64,000 nucleotides of DNA from Asterochloris sp. CNOR1 (lineage: Eukaryota; Chlorophyta; Trebouxiophyceae; Trebouxiales; Trebouxiaceae): assembly GCA_963969365.1 (NCBI GenBank), contig OZ017748.1, forward strand, positions 744,001-808,000, read 5' to 3'. The translations under genes were made by a program, and so were the position numbers. Shown here piece by piece: positions 27,959 to 39,800 of this stretch; position 1 is the stretch's first letter; every line of letters starts with the position of its first letter. Below the pieces are notes generated by a model that was given only the letters and a program-made list of their open reading frames with translations, was not told the origin of the DNA and did no database searches.

Positions 27959-28052
27959 CAGCCCAGCTATTTCATCCTCGCGCAGCAAGTCATGCCCATC
28001 AGTGTTCGTCTGACCAAAGCAACAACGTATGTAGCCATATTGCTAGACCATG

Positions 28053-28057
28053 TTACA
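28053..28057 (-). terminator. TGTAA poly(A) signal of the PDIL5-1-like gene
   Basis: ttaca on the plus strand (TGTAA on the minus) lies 114 nt after the stop of the thioredoxin-fold gene and 95 nt beyond the CFAP161 stop, so the two 3' UTRs abut or overlap. Confidence 0.55.
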
Positions 28058-28170
28058 AGTGATGGACCTCTGGAGGGGCTCCAAAAAAACCGGCAGAGGG
28101 AGATCCACATACAGAAGCAGACCATTTGCTCAAAACCTGCTGCCAGTCTCACAATACTGAGGGCAAAGAA

Positions 28171-29191
28171 TCATGCTGTGGTTTCATGTAAGAGACTTTG
28201 CTTTTGCTCATCAACGTACTTCTTGAGGGAGGGGATGTCGCGGCCACCTGTAGCAGCACAAGGCATCATCCCCATGCATAGGGGCTCATAAGCACAAAGC
28301 ATTGCTCAGCCAAGGGCTGCTCAAACGTCAAGACTCAGCTCCCATGCGATGCTGAGCTCAAGAGCTGCACATGCTCAAGTAGCGGCATGAACACATGATG
28401 CAGCTACCTGAGTAGGTGTCAACCTTCTCGCCATTAGCAAACAGCTGCAGGGTGGGGTATCCCCGGATCTGCAGCATCAGACACACGCTCCAGGCTTGCT
28501 TTGCACCAGCCTTCATTTTGATTAAGGACCCTTGCAAAGGGAGGCCAGCACCAAGTCCTCCCCGCATGGGGGCAGGCAGCATTGGCAAAGTGGCGGGTGG
28601 GACTCATGGCAGAGCGCTCACCTCCAACTTGCCACATACACTCTTGGCCTTGGTGCAGTCGACGTGAGCAATGACAATGTCGCTATCGTCTTTGTAAGAT
28701 TCACCCAGTTTCTTCCAGGTGTCTGCCAGGCGCCTGCAGGCGTCACTGGCCTGGCTCAGCAAGTACCGCGCCAGTGGGGAGGGGAACTCAAAACTTGTGG
28801 GAACAGGCAGCTCACCGACAGTGGCCGCACCACGGTGCGTACCTGCAGAGCACAAAGGGGCTGCTCAGTTGCCTCCACAGAGATGGAACGCAGTCAAGCT
28901 GCTGTGTGAGTGTGCTGTGTCAGATCATGTCATATGCTCACAGCTTCACCAGGTAGATCTTGCCATCGCTGATCTGCACAGGTCAAAGAACAGTATCAGG
29001 TAGCTGCACGCTCAATCATGGTGCTGTCCAACAAGTGGGCTGACACAGACAGATCTGGTTCTGTTGTTACACACCTTTTCCTGGAAATCATCTCCCAGGT
29101 CTGCAACGTGCTCGCTGTGGAACTCCGACGAGGAAGCAGTGACGCAGAGCAGGCCTACAAGCAGGCAGGTAAGGGCAAAGAGGCGCGCCAT
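28171..29191 (-). CDS. Small ER thioredoxin-fold protein, PDIL5-1-like
   Basis: A 141-residue secretory-pathway protein with one thioredoxin domain, likely a disulfide oxidoreductase or isomerase in the ER. Six exons join in phase: 29191-29075, 28973-28942, 28842-28816, 28733-28622, 28468-28408 and 28247-28171. The N-terminus MARLFALTCLLVGLLCVTAS is a classic signal peptide. The active site is YAPWCGHCR, encoded alone by a 27-nt exon. After it come RLADTWKKLGESYKDD and the cis-proline loop IRGYPTLQLF, then GRDIPSLKKYVDEQK. The size and single domain match plant PDIL5-1 (about 146 aa). There is no KDEL-type tail (ends LLHETTA), so retention may rely on partners. It shares a 237-bp divergent promoter with CCP5. 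Confidence 0.93.
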
Positions 29192-29428
29192 TGGAGCTGA
29201 TTGAGCTTGATCTCCTGGGCCTCGTCTGTTGCAGGGTCCACCCCAAAACCTACCTCTCTGTAATCTAAAGTCAAGGTTAAACCAAGGACATGTTGGCTGC
29301 ATGCAGCTGTGCACAGGATGCTTCGGGCATGTACACATGACACTGTCATAACGATAGGCTCCAAGTATGCCAGTCCACCACTTGCATCTGCCAAAATCAT
29401 GCATTAATGAGTCTGAGCCTGCACTCTA
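29192..29428. promoter_or_regulatory. Divergent promoter of the PDIL5-1-like gene and CCP5
   Basis: 237 bp between two divergent start codons. No specific element recognised. The CCP5 start could lie further downstream if its first segment is spliced differently. Confidence 0.45.
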
Positions 29429-32400
29429 ATGGCAACCAATGCCAGGGGGCCCTGGCAGGTGATACACTATTCTTGGACTGCGTACTGCATGACTTCTATT
29501 TGCTCGAAGGAGAAATTTGCTGTGCAGGTCAGGCATCTGACCGTGACAGCTGACTTTGATTCTGGCAACTTAGCCCTTGCGCAGCCAGGCAGATCACCTC
29601 AGGCATGTGTTGGCATGCCAGCTCTTCCAGGGGTAAGGTGACCAGGATGCGACCCTGATATGTCACCCAGCGTGCCTGCAGGAGATAGAACTTACCCTGG
29701 CGCCTGACTGTGCTGGCACACCTCACGAGCGCTCCAGTTGCACATGGTTCCACTTCAGCATTTCTGGCGGTCTGCAGGTGGGGCGCATGCCTTTGTCTGT
29801 ACGCACCGCCGCATAGGTACAGCTGCTGCCAGCATTGCCATGTCTTGTAGGCAGATGGCCTGTGCAGCCATGAACGGTGCAAGCAGGTTCTATGGCTTGC
29901 GCACCCTCTGAAGCAGCAGTTCGGCCCAGAGTAGGCAGCCTCAGCAAAGCATTGCCTGCCTCTGCTGTGATCATCAGCTTGGCATGCCTGCTGCAGCGTG
30001 AGACAGTCATGCTGAAGGTCATGAACATGAACAACCAGGCCAAGCTGTACAGCCAGGGCTTCCGGCCTGTCTTCAGGGTCGGCCAGGGGCAGTGGCAGTT
30101 TATCAGGTGGGGAATGCCTGTCCCTCAGACCGCCTGCCGGCCTGCACACACACACATATGACCTTGTAGTAAAGGATATCAACAAGAGCAGGTGCAGTGT
30201 GGCAGACTCCAGGCAGCCTTGAGCGGCAGGAAAGCACAAGCAAGCTGCGACGCAAGTGAAGCAGAGCACACTGACTCTGCATGTACCCACTGTGCAGGTC
30301 TCCGCCGTCTCATACTGTGGCTGGGAGCTGCATGCGGCTGCGCTTCTCCCACACCTTCATGGTGAGCGGGGCGCCAGTGGCCTTCGCATTTGCCTTCCCC
30401 TACACCTACCAGCAGCTACAGAGCGACTTGGATAAGATCAGCAGGGAGCATGGGGCAGGCAGGCCAGAGGAGTGCCTGTTTGGCTGCAGCATGCGCTCAG
30501 CAGCACAGGGACAGGGTCGCAGGTTTGCCTGCTGCAATCCCAGCACAGTCGGTGTTCTGGAGTGTGGCGAAGCTGTGCAGCTGAAGCCGGCATCAGACGG
30601 GGGGCAGCATTTTCCAGGTGAGAGCAGTCCTCCTGGCGCAACAGCCGGCACACGCAGCTTGCCTGCGGGCTTGACGGCTGCTGCAAGGTCCATGTGTGCT
30701 TGCCACAGCTCTCTGCCAGACTGCAGCTGCGGTGTGCTTCAGTGGCGACGATCGTGGCATCAGAAGACGTTGCCAGGCACCAGCACCAGTGCCCTTGGTT
30801 GCGCCAGTGAGCAATGCATGGTGTGTGCAGAGCCTGCCCTGTCAGCAGAGGAGGGCAGGCAGCCAAGCGGGACCTTCAGCGTGCAGGCTTCAGGGTGCAG
30901 AGCGTCTGCCAGCGGGAGTGCCCTGGAGCAGATTCCAGACGCAGACAGCAGCTGTGGATCAAGCAGCGATGCCACCTCTTGGTGCAGCACTGCAGCCAGC
31001 GGGGCAGCACCAGGGCTGCCTTCGCCAGAGCAGGTGGAGGCAGCAGGCCAGAAGGAGTTGTCAGATGAGGGCAGCGCTGTAAGCGCTGACTGTGAGGCTG
31101 ACAGCCCGCTGCACAGGCAGTCGAGCCCGGGCTGCCCAGGGCGAGCTGCGAGAGGTGGCTGCAAGCATGACCTGGAGAGACTCCCTGCCACTGTGGCTGG
31201 CCAGGGTTGCACTGACAGGCCAACACTCCCATCGTTTGGCAGCCTGGACAGCTTGAGGTGGGCCTACAGCATACAAGCTGCGGCAGGCGCCCGGGCCAGC
31301 AGTGCATCAGAGGCTGCACAGCACCTCAACATGTCAGAGCATGTCGGGGTTGATAAAGCTTGCGACGCTGGCTCCAGCGTGTCTGAGCAGCATGGCAGTG
31401 ATGGGCAAGTGTTCAATGCAGCCATGCAGTCGCTGCGCATGCCCACAGCCAGACCTCAGCCTGCCGCTGGCTTCCATGTGATGCAACACCTGCTGGCACG
31501 CTCCATAGAGGGTCGCAGGATCGACATGGTCACTATCACGGGACCCGAGGAGCCTGGCGCAGTGATTGCAGATCGCCCGGTGAGCTTCTTCCTTTGACTG
31601 AGGCATCCATGCATGCCTTCTGAATATGTCATGCAAGCCAGTTCTGTTTTGCAGTGCCTGTAGTGTTGCGTGCCGAGGTGATTCACAGCAAAAGGCAGCT
31701 GTCTCAGCTAAGATGGCTTCCATCAGCAGCATTTCTTGCCCTCTGCAGCACTGCTGGGTGATTACCCCAGCATAGCGCCCTGCTGCCCTGGGCAACAATC
31801 ACCTCGCCCTTGATGTCCATGTAGGTCATTTTTGTGTCTGCTCGGGTGCACCCCTGCGAGACCCCCAGCAGCCACATGATGGCAGGCATGCTGGAACTGC
31901 TGCTGCACCCCCGAGATTGCTGCGCTGAAGCGCTGCGCCGACACTTTATCCTGCAGCTGGTGCCCATGCTGAATCCAGATGGAGTGGCCAATGTGAGTCC
32001 ATGCAAGAACTAGCCCTCTCATGTGTCCTGAGCAACATGCCACTCACCTGGCAAACATACAGCCGCTTGTGACCCCCGAGTCAGCTGCTGCTGCTTATGC
32101 AGGGTTTCACCAGGAGCTGCACCCTCGGCCAGAACCTCAACCGGTGCTACAAGGCGCCGGACCTGGTCAGCTCCAGAGCTCGCAGCTGCCTGAAGCATGC
32201 AGGCTCAGGCCATGCCCCTGGTTAACAGCTGATGGCTTGCATCCTGCAGGCTCAGTCCTGTGCTCCGTTGTGGATGCTGGTGTGTGCAGGCTCAGGGCAT
32301 GCCCCTCAATCTGCTGCTAATGGCTTGCCCTTCTGCAGGCAACACAGCCAGGGCCCTTTGCAGTCAGGGAGCTGCTGCTGCAGCATGCTCGAACTAGCAG

Positions 32401-33171
32401 GCTTGGCTTTTACCTGGACCTCCACGCTCACGCCAACAAACGAGCCGTTTTTGCCTATGGCAATGCTCTCCCAGGTGCAACTTGTCTCATGAGGAACCTG
32501 CATGAGTGCTCAAAGTCATGCTTCTGTCCCTTGACCACCTGGTACACATGTGCAGATGCAGCAGCTTTGGAGGCAAAGACCTACGCTAAACTTGTCGCGC
32601 TGAACAGCCCCATCTTTGATGCCTCCGCCTGCAATTTCTCTGAGCAGAACATGCGTTGTGTGGATCGGCAGGGCGAAGCAAAGGATGGCTCAGGACGCGT
32701 GGCGTTCTACAGGTGGGAGCCTGCAACCCTGAGGCAGCAGAGTGCTCATCTGGTTCGCGCTGCTAGAGTGTGCAGCAAGCTGACCCTGCACCATGCTTGC
32801 AGGCCACCACAGTCCTCACATGTCATTTGCGCACCTACAGGGCGACTGGCTTGACACATTTGTACACCATCGAGGCCAACTACAACACAGCCAGGCTGTT
32901 GAACTGCATCGCGGACTGCAAGGAAAAGTGTACCTTCCCAGCGTGCCAGCCAAGCACGAGGACACAACGCCCAGGCGCATTTGGCACAGCAGAGTTCCAG
33001 GCTGTGGGAAGAGCACTCCTGGTGGCAGTCCTGGATCTCAACGGAGTCAATCCATGCAGCAGGCTGCCCAACACTGCTTTCAGGGACGCCCAGGGCGTGC
33101 GCAAATGGATCCTGTCGGCAAGCAACAGCACAGTCAAGACTGATGCCAGAAGTCACCGAATGACTGTCTGA
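29429..33171 (+). CDS. AGBL5: Cytosolic carboxypeptidase 5-like tubulin deglutamylase
   Basis: An M14D zinc carboxypeptidase. CCP5 enzymes remove the branch-point glutamate from polyglutamylated tubulin. Exons in consistent phase: 29429-29632 (a 73-nt internal intron is possible), 29682-29777, 29997-30106, 30298-31579, 31825-31992, 32103-32165, 32339-32474, 32556-32712 and 32841-33171, about 848 residues. Landmarks are FDSGNLA at the start, MNMNNQAKLYSQGF, the zinc motif ARVHPCETPSS (His at 31849, Glu at 31858), LVPMLNPDGV, NLNRCYKAPD, FYLDLHAHANKR (third zinc His), CNFSEQNM, GSGRVAFYR and YTIEANYNT with the catalytic Glu. The family's HPGE is HPCE here; the metal-binding His and Glu remain. 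The 1282-nt exon adds a Ser/Ala/Gly-rich insert of roughly 340 residues before VTITGPEE. CCP5 rather than CCP6 is favoured by the SGRVAFYR to NYNT block. Confidence 0.93.
32196..32340 (+). repeat. Duplicated acceptor region in a CCP5 intron
   Basis: About 54 nt ending in the real acceptor (tgcaggctcagggcatgccc ... atggcttgcccttctgcag at 32338) is preceded 86 bp upstream by tgcaggctcaggccatgccc ... atggcttgcatcctgcag. Both copies end in a usable polypyrimidine-poor CTGCAG. Confidence 0.9.
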
Positions 33172-33218
33172 ATGACCCAGTCTAAGCCTGTACTGCCGCA
33201 AGCTTAGCCTCTCAGAGA

Positions 33219-33223
33219 TTACA
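33219..33223 (-). terminator. Possible TGTAA poly(A) signal of the Mei2-like gene
   Basis: ttaca on the plus strand, 641 nt past the Mei2-like stop. If used, its transcript would overlap the CCP5 3' UTR, whose own signal lies at 33256. Confidence 0.4.
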
Positions 33224-33255
33224 CAGCATCATGCTCTCACACACTCAAAATTAGC

Positions 33256-33260
33256 TGTAA
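33256..33260 (+). terminator. TGTAA poly(A) signal of CCP5
   Basis: TGTAA 85 nt after the CCP5 stop codon. Confidence 0.6.
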
Positions 33261-33863
33261 TAGCTACGCCCACTGGGCCAGACGGACAGGCATTTAAGCG
33301 TTCTTTCTGCTGTGTTTGGCAGACAGCCGGCTAATAGCTGCCTGCACAGGAAGGCTTCTGGAAAAATTGTTGAGTCTTTAAGATTAGGGACGGCTGCAGA
33401 CAATCACGTGACAGCATAAGAACCGATTGTAGTCACCCATCCCTAAATGGGCACAGACACAACTGAGCATGCTGCAAACAAACTGGCCTAAGGCTCGGGA
33501 CTCTCATGAAAACTGTTGGGTCAGGGATGGCAGCAAGAGGTGCACCCCTGTGGACGAAGTTCACAGCAGACGGCCAGACTGGCGCATCTAGGGGCTGGGG
33601 GCTGCTGGTCGAGGCAGCAGGGGTGGTTAAAGGGAGGTGCCAGTCCTGAAGCTGGCCTCAAAGCTGGCAGGCAGCACAGCAGGGATACGAATTCCCAGCA
33701 GGCGCTGAGCCACGATGCGTCTGGGGGCTGAAGGCTGGGCTGGCTGCCGCCGGCCAGCGCAAAGCTGCGGGGCCCCTGGTCCGCAATGCTGATGCTGGTC
33801 TGCAACTGCAGGCAGCATCCTGTGTGGTGTTGCATGCATGTAGCAAGCTGACTCTCAGGCTCT

Positions 33864-36800
33864 TCACTGTGAGCCAAAGCTGCCAAGCTTGTTGGTGGGG
33901 GCCTTCGCGCGGCCCCGCAGGTTGGGGCCCACAGGGAAGGGCTCCTGCTCGCCAGCCACCTCGCCATTGGAGTTGAACAGGATGGGGCGGCAGCGCTTGT
34001 CTTCATGCAGTAGGCTGCTGTTCTGGAAGTGCGTCACCAGGGATTGCTTGCCCTGCAGCACGCACACAGGACAGGCATTCAGCACCCCTTGGGGGAGCTT
34101 GCATCTTGCAGTTGCTTCACACAGCTTTGGAGCAAGGCAGAGTTGATCATGAACGTCCGTGTGCAGCAGGTGCATCTGGCTTGAGCAGGCTGCAGCTGCG
34201 TGTAGCAGATGGCGTAAGCTATTGCCTCTGACGATGCAGGCTGTGCAGAGTACGGCTGTGCAGTACCAACTGACTTACAGCAGCTGAGTGCAGCCCCATC
34301 GTCTCTCTCACCTGGATACGAGCGTAGCTGATCTGGCAGACCTTCTCGCTGTTGAACTTGTCCCACTTCTTGTGATCAAACTTTTGGACAACTGGCACAA
34401 TGTACCCTGGCTGCACCATGTTGATGAAGGCGTAGCCCACATTGCACTTGTTCTTGAAGTCGATGGGGAGGTAGAAGAAGTCATACGTGCCCTTGAAATT
34501 CTCATCAATCGTGTTGAGCAGCATGCGCTGCGTGTACTTGTTGGGGATGTTCTTGATCATCAGGGTAGTGCGCCTGTCATCCCCTGCAGCAAATTTCCAG
34601 GACTTTTAAGCACAGCGTCATCGGCCTGGCCACTGGTCAGACTCAGAGTCGGCGCAGCTTGCACGCCAGAGGCAGCCAGTGGAGCCTGACTTCAGCGAAC
34701 CAGGCACACAAGCTGACAAGGTGCACACAGTGCCTTTGAGAAAGCGCAAGCTCTGCTGCTCTTTGGACTGGCAGTTGCCCCTGACACGTGACAGTGCATT
34801 GCCAGCGCCGAATAGGCAGAGTGGGCAAAGCCCACACTGAAGCCCACACACCTCCCAGTATGCGCTCAATGTCCAGAAAGTACAGCTTCTCCTGCTGGGC
34901 CTTGCGCTCAGCCTCCGCCACAGGGTCAGCTGCCCGGCGGCTGAGGCGGCCGCCAGGGGGCAGGTCATCCCGCTTGCCCGACCGCCCCAGCAACTTGTTG
35001 ACGGGCAGCAGCAGCCCAGTGGCGCCTTGCAGCTGTAGCTGCAGCAGGATCCAGGGAGGGTGTCAGAGCGGCGGGCTCAGCAGCAGGATGGGTCACGCCA
35101 GCCTGTGTTCAGGGTGAGTTCATGCTGACATGCACTGTAGCACATCATTTGGACCCAGAGTGGTCAGCCGCAGCGAATCTGAAGTGCCATTCTGTGAGGT
35201 GAGCCGCATGCATAAGCCAGCTGTCCCCCATCTGGCCGTCATCAGGCAGACGGTGCAGCTGCCTGTCAGGAGGAGCCACACACCACTTGTGTAGCTGCCT
35301 GTCAGGAGGAGCCACACACCACTTGTGTAGCAAACATGGCCAGGCCTGTCTAGGCACAGGCTGAGCCACACAAACACACCAAAGGGAGACCATGGTCATG
35401 GCAGGGTCCAGAGCAAATGTACAAGCAGCCGACCAGCTCAGGCTGTCAGCAGCCACGAAGACAGCGGTGATGCAATGTCAGGCAGTTAAGCACACCTTGG
35501 CCAGTAGGGCAGCCTGCTGACGAGAGTCCAGCGAGGCCAACAGCTCCTGCCGCTGACGCTGCTGCTGCAGAAGCTGCTGCTGCTGGGCACGCATGTTGCC
35601 GCCCCTGGCTGTCGGCGAGGCCGGCATGAAGGCGCCCTGGAGCCCCTGCAGGTGAAGCCAGGCTGACATACAGCGACTTGGCCAAACAGAGTGTTGGTTG
35701 GCCACGGATATGGAGCTGTGCCGTGCAGGCCCTCTCATGTAACTGTAGCTTGGCAGAGGGTGGACTCAGTTGGCTCAGCCCCTGCCAACAGGGAAACTCA
35801 CAGCCCGCTGTACCACTTCAGAGAAGAGTAGCTGAGGCAAGCTGGTTCATGCTCATTACTCAGCAGAGGCTGTAAGACTGCAGCCTGTAGCCAATATCAG
35901 AGGGCATCCGAGCACAAAGCAAGCGATGCTGCAGCAAGGCTTCTGGCAGGCAGGCAGGGCAGACTGGAGCCAGCAGGGGCCCTGCAGGCAGCGCACCTGG
36001 CGATCCAGCCCGCTGCTGCCCTGCAGCATGTTGAGTGCCTGCTGCTGCTGGGCCAGCAGCGCCTGAGCGTCCAGGTTCTGCTGGATCAGGTTCCCGCTGC
36101 TGCCCCAGTATCCACTGTTCGTGGGGCTGCCAGCACTGCCGCCCATGTTCTGCAACAAAGCCCAGATCAGCAAGGGCGGCCAGAAAGGGAGATGAGCTTG
36201 CAAGTAAGGCTGGCAGTTTCCCTGCATTGCTGCCCTTTCTGTGCACTTGCTGGTGATAGGATTGCAAGCTAAAAAAAAGCCGTGGAAGCGTTCTCGCACT
36301 GCTGCGCTACCATGCAACCTGTTGAACCTCCAGCAGCTTGAAGATCTGAGCTAGCCAGAGCCACAGGAGAATGGAGTGCAAAGAGAGCACACCTGCCCAG
36401 CCTGCCACAGGGAGGGGTGGCTGCCCAGCGCCCTGAGGTCATTTGCGCTGAGGCTGTTGGGCGCTCGCAGGTCTCCAGTGCTCATGCTGTTGAGGCCAAG
36501 GCCAGGCAGGCTGTTGTTGCTGGCTGCCGCCGCAAGGCCAGCAGCCTGTGCGTTCAGCTGCAGCAGGGGAGACAGCAGCTGGGTCAGCACACCCACATCC
36601 AGAGCAGCCATGCTTCTCTGTGACCTTGACTCATGCTGCAAATGCCAGAGATGAGGCACTGGGCTGTGCACAGGCAGCATGTTCATCTTGCCACACGCAT
36701 GGGCCACATGTGGCAATCTGCTGCAGGCCAACGTCACAGCCAGCTCCTCCCCACACAGCAGCCTGGAACGCAGCATGCTGCAGGATGCTCATACAGACGC

Positions 36801-39800
36801 AGCCGCTCACCCGAGCCTGCTGTGCCTGGGCCTCATACAGCGCGGTCAAGTCCCCCGTGCTCATGCTCATGCTGCCCAGGTTGCGCCTGCCAGGCGGGCC
36901 CGGCCCATACCCCTGTGGCTGATGCTGCTGCTGCTGCCCAAAGAAGGCGCCATCCTGTAGGGTGCACGAGCCCTGCGTGCCCATGCGAGGGGAGGTCGCG
37001 GACCTCAGGCTAAGGGAGCTGCCCACCGGGCGCATGCCAGGCCCCTGCACCTGCCCCGGCAGGCTGCTGGTGCTGCTGTTGCGCGCCAGAGAGTCTGCAG
37101 GCAGGGGCAGGGGCACCATCAGGGCGGGACGCAGGGAGGCCACCCTCGAAGTCAAGGGTGATGAGACATCTGCTGGGCAGGTCCCTATCGCGCATCCCAG
37201 AGTCTGCTCCGGCAGGAACAGGGTGCCACTGTGCGCTGATACAGCTCCACCAAAGGGGTCTGTCACAGGGGCCAGGCCATGGGGTGCCAGACTGTGCAGG
37301 CGGGGCCTGGCCATCTGAGCTTGATGTAAACAGCACAGGCACGGGGGCTTCAGGGCAGTACATGATGTTTGCAAGAGGGTCATGGCAGGGTCAGCTCAAT
37401 TTAGGTCAGGGCTTGGCGCAAGGTGGACTCTGCAGATACTTGCAGCTGTGCAGCTGCACCCGCTCACCAGACCCAGGCTGCAACTGAGCGCTCTGCAGCA
37501 GCATCTCCAGGGCCCCCGGCTGCAGCAGGTCAGGGTTGCTGCCCATCATCTGCTGGTGCTGTTGCTGTTGCTGGTGCAGCAGCGCCTGAAGGTCTGAAGC
37601 AGACAAGTGCTCGCTGCCAGGGGTCTCATACACGGGCTGTTGTGCGCTGCCCCCTGAGCCTGCAGACAGCATAAGTCATCTGTCAGATACCTGACTGCAC
37701 CGAGTCATCATAGTGCGCTCAACAGCATGCTCAGAGCTGCAAAGGTATGCTGCCCGGAAACATTCCAGCGAGAGAGCTGGTATGCAGGCTGCAGGAGGGT
37801 TGCAGTACTCATTCAGGTGCTGGTCCAGGCAGTACGTACAGCAGCAGGGGAAGGGCAAGAGCCTGCCTGCAAATGAGTGCTGCACCGATGTGGCTGTCCA
37901 CAGACTAAGGGGTGGTGACCCGCACCCACCTGAGCGCCGCAGCATGGCAGCAATCTGGTCCCGCAGAGCCGCGCCCGACGAGTTCTCCCAGCTGCGTGGC
38001 CCCTGAAGCAAGGAAGAACATGAGAACACGACCATAGGCGCAGCAGAGACTGTCTGTGCACACCAGATGCAGGCAGGGTGCCATTGTGCTCACATGGCTG
38101 GCAGATTCCTGGAGCTTGAAGGCTGCTGCCTGACTGTCAGGGCTCAGGTCCTGTGGCAAGAGGACTTCCATACTGCTGAGATTGATGCACTGCACCCTTC
38201 ACATCTACCCTAGAAACCCTTTTCACTGGCAATGACTCATGTTCTGTACATGCAGCCATCATACCCAGCTTCTGCCGCCATGGAACCAGACAGACGTGCT
38301 GCTGTGCTCCATGACCCTGATGCATGCATGCTAAGCTTGCATGGGAGGCACACATCCCAAGTTGCAGCGAGTCGCGTGCGCAACTGGGACATCCTTCGAC
38401 ACAGCTGATCTTGCAGCCAGCAGCAACCATGCTTCTGACAACAGCAGAGGCCGTGCTGCAGCAGGCCTCCCACTGCAGCAAGGCCAGCAGAGGCCTTGAC
38501 TCACCTGCCAGCTCTCGTCGGAGGGTGCCCGGCCCCCTGGCGCATCGTGGCTGCTCAGCACATGGCTGCTCTGCACGTCCCGCAGCCCCTGCATGCTGCG
38601 CATCTGCTGGCTGGAGGAGCTCTCATTCACCACCGGCAGGGAGGCGTAGGAGGCGGTCCTGTTGAGGGCCTGGAGGGCAGCTGCTGCATGGCGGATGTCA
38701 TAGTACTCGATGACCCAGCAGCCCTGTATCTGGGGGCTGGCGCGCACATCCCGCACCTCGCCGTGCACAGAAAATTGCTGGTCCAGCTCCAGGGGGGTTA
38801 CCCCAGGGTCCACATTGTAGATTGTGACAGAACCTGCAGCAGGGCAGCACTTGCCTGGGCCCAGGCAAAGCTGAGGATGCAGACGATGGCAGCCAGCTGC
38901 CCTGGAGTTACCACCTGCAGCAGGGCAGCACCTCATACAGAGCTGTGCATGTGCAGGGCATAGTCTGCAGCGGGAAGTGCTCAGCGTGACATGGACCATT
39001 GACCTGAGGCGTGAAAAGGTGGCCACCAAGGCCCCATTGCGGCCAGGCCTGCAGCAGGGTGCCGCTCAGCGCAGCAAGCACCATGCTGCCAAGCAGTGTG
39101 CAAGGTGGCAGGTGAGTTCCATTTCGTCATCCAAGCCATTGAGGTGCTGACATCTGGCAGGTGCCCCATGCACTGTGTTCATGGTGCAAAGGCAGCTGAG
39201 CTTGGCAGCCATCCTGAGCTGCAGGGCATCTTGCCATGCCATGTGTGTACAGGTAGAACTGACAGCCAATCAGCAGCGCAGCAAGCACAAGATGGGCGGC
39301 CCAGTACTTTCTAGGGGCTCCTGCTGCCATATCTGGCAGCACAGGCTGGAGGGTTGCGCCAAGAACCTCGACAGACAAAGCTGAGGGCTGTCATCTTCAT
39401 GAACTTGGCTGTTGACTGATGTTCCACATCACCCTGTGCCATCATCAGCACCTGGCTTGGACCAACAGCAACTGCAACAGGTGCAACTCCCACGCACAGC
39501 CTGCAAAGTTGTGTCTCCACCAGCCACTGAGCAGCCCATCCAGCCAGCTCACCCTGGTGCACAGCCTTGTCGGCCATGTTGTCCTTGGAGGTCGAGAACC
39601 GCACAGTCAGGGGGTGCTCCCTCAGACGGCTCCCCCTCAGAGCATGTACGGCCAGGAAGGCTGCCCGCAGGTCATAGAAGGTCAAGACCACATAACCCTG
39701 GGGCTTGCAGGCTGTGTACAGGGAGCGGATCTCTCCATACTCCTGCGAGTGAGCATGAAACGGTGTGTGAGGGCCAATGGTGACTGGCATATGGCACCAA

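Larger units (their letters stand above)
33172..33863. other. Convergent intergenic region, CCP5 and Mei2-like
   Basis: 692 bp between two stop codons, holding both 3' UTRs and the interleaved TGTAA signals. Minus-strand open frames at 33520-34006 continue past the Mei2-like stop in other frames and have no family resemblance; I treat them as chance. Confidence 0.5.

Noticed and set aside
30406-31319. Several long minus-strand open frames opposite the large CCP5 exon
   Set aside because: Shadow frames of a GC-rich Ser/Ala exon; no splice-consistent gene.
31849-31860. CCP5 as an inactive enzyme because HPGE is HPCE
   Set aside because: The zinc-binding His and Glu, the later His and the catalytic Glu in TIEANYNT are all present; only the Gly changed.
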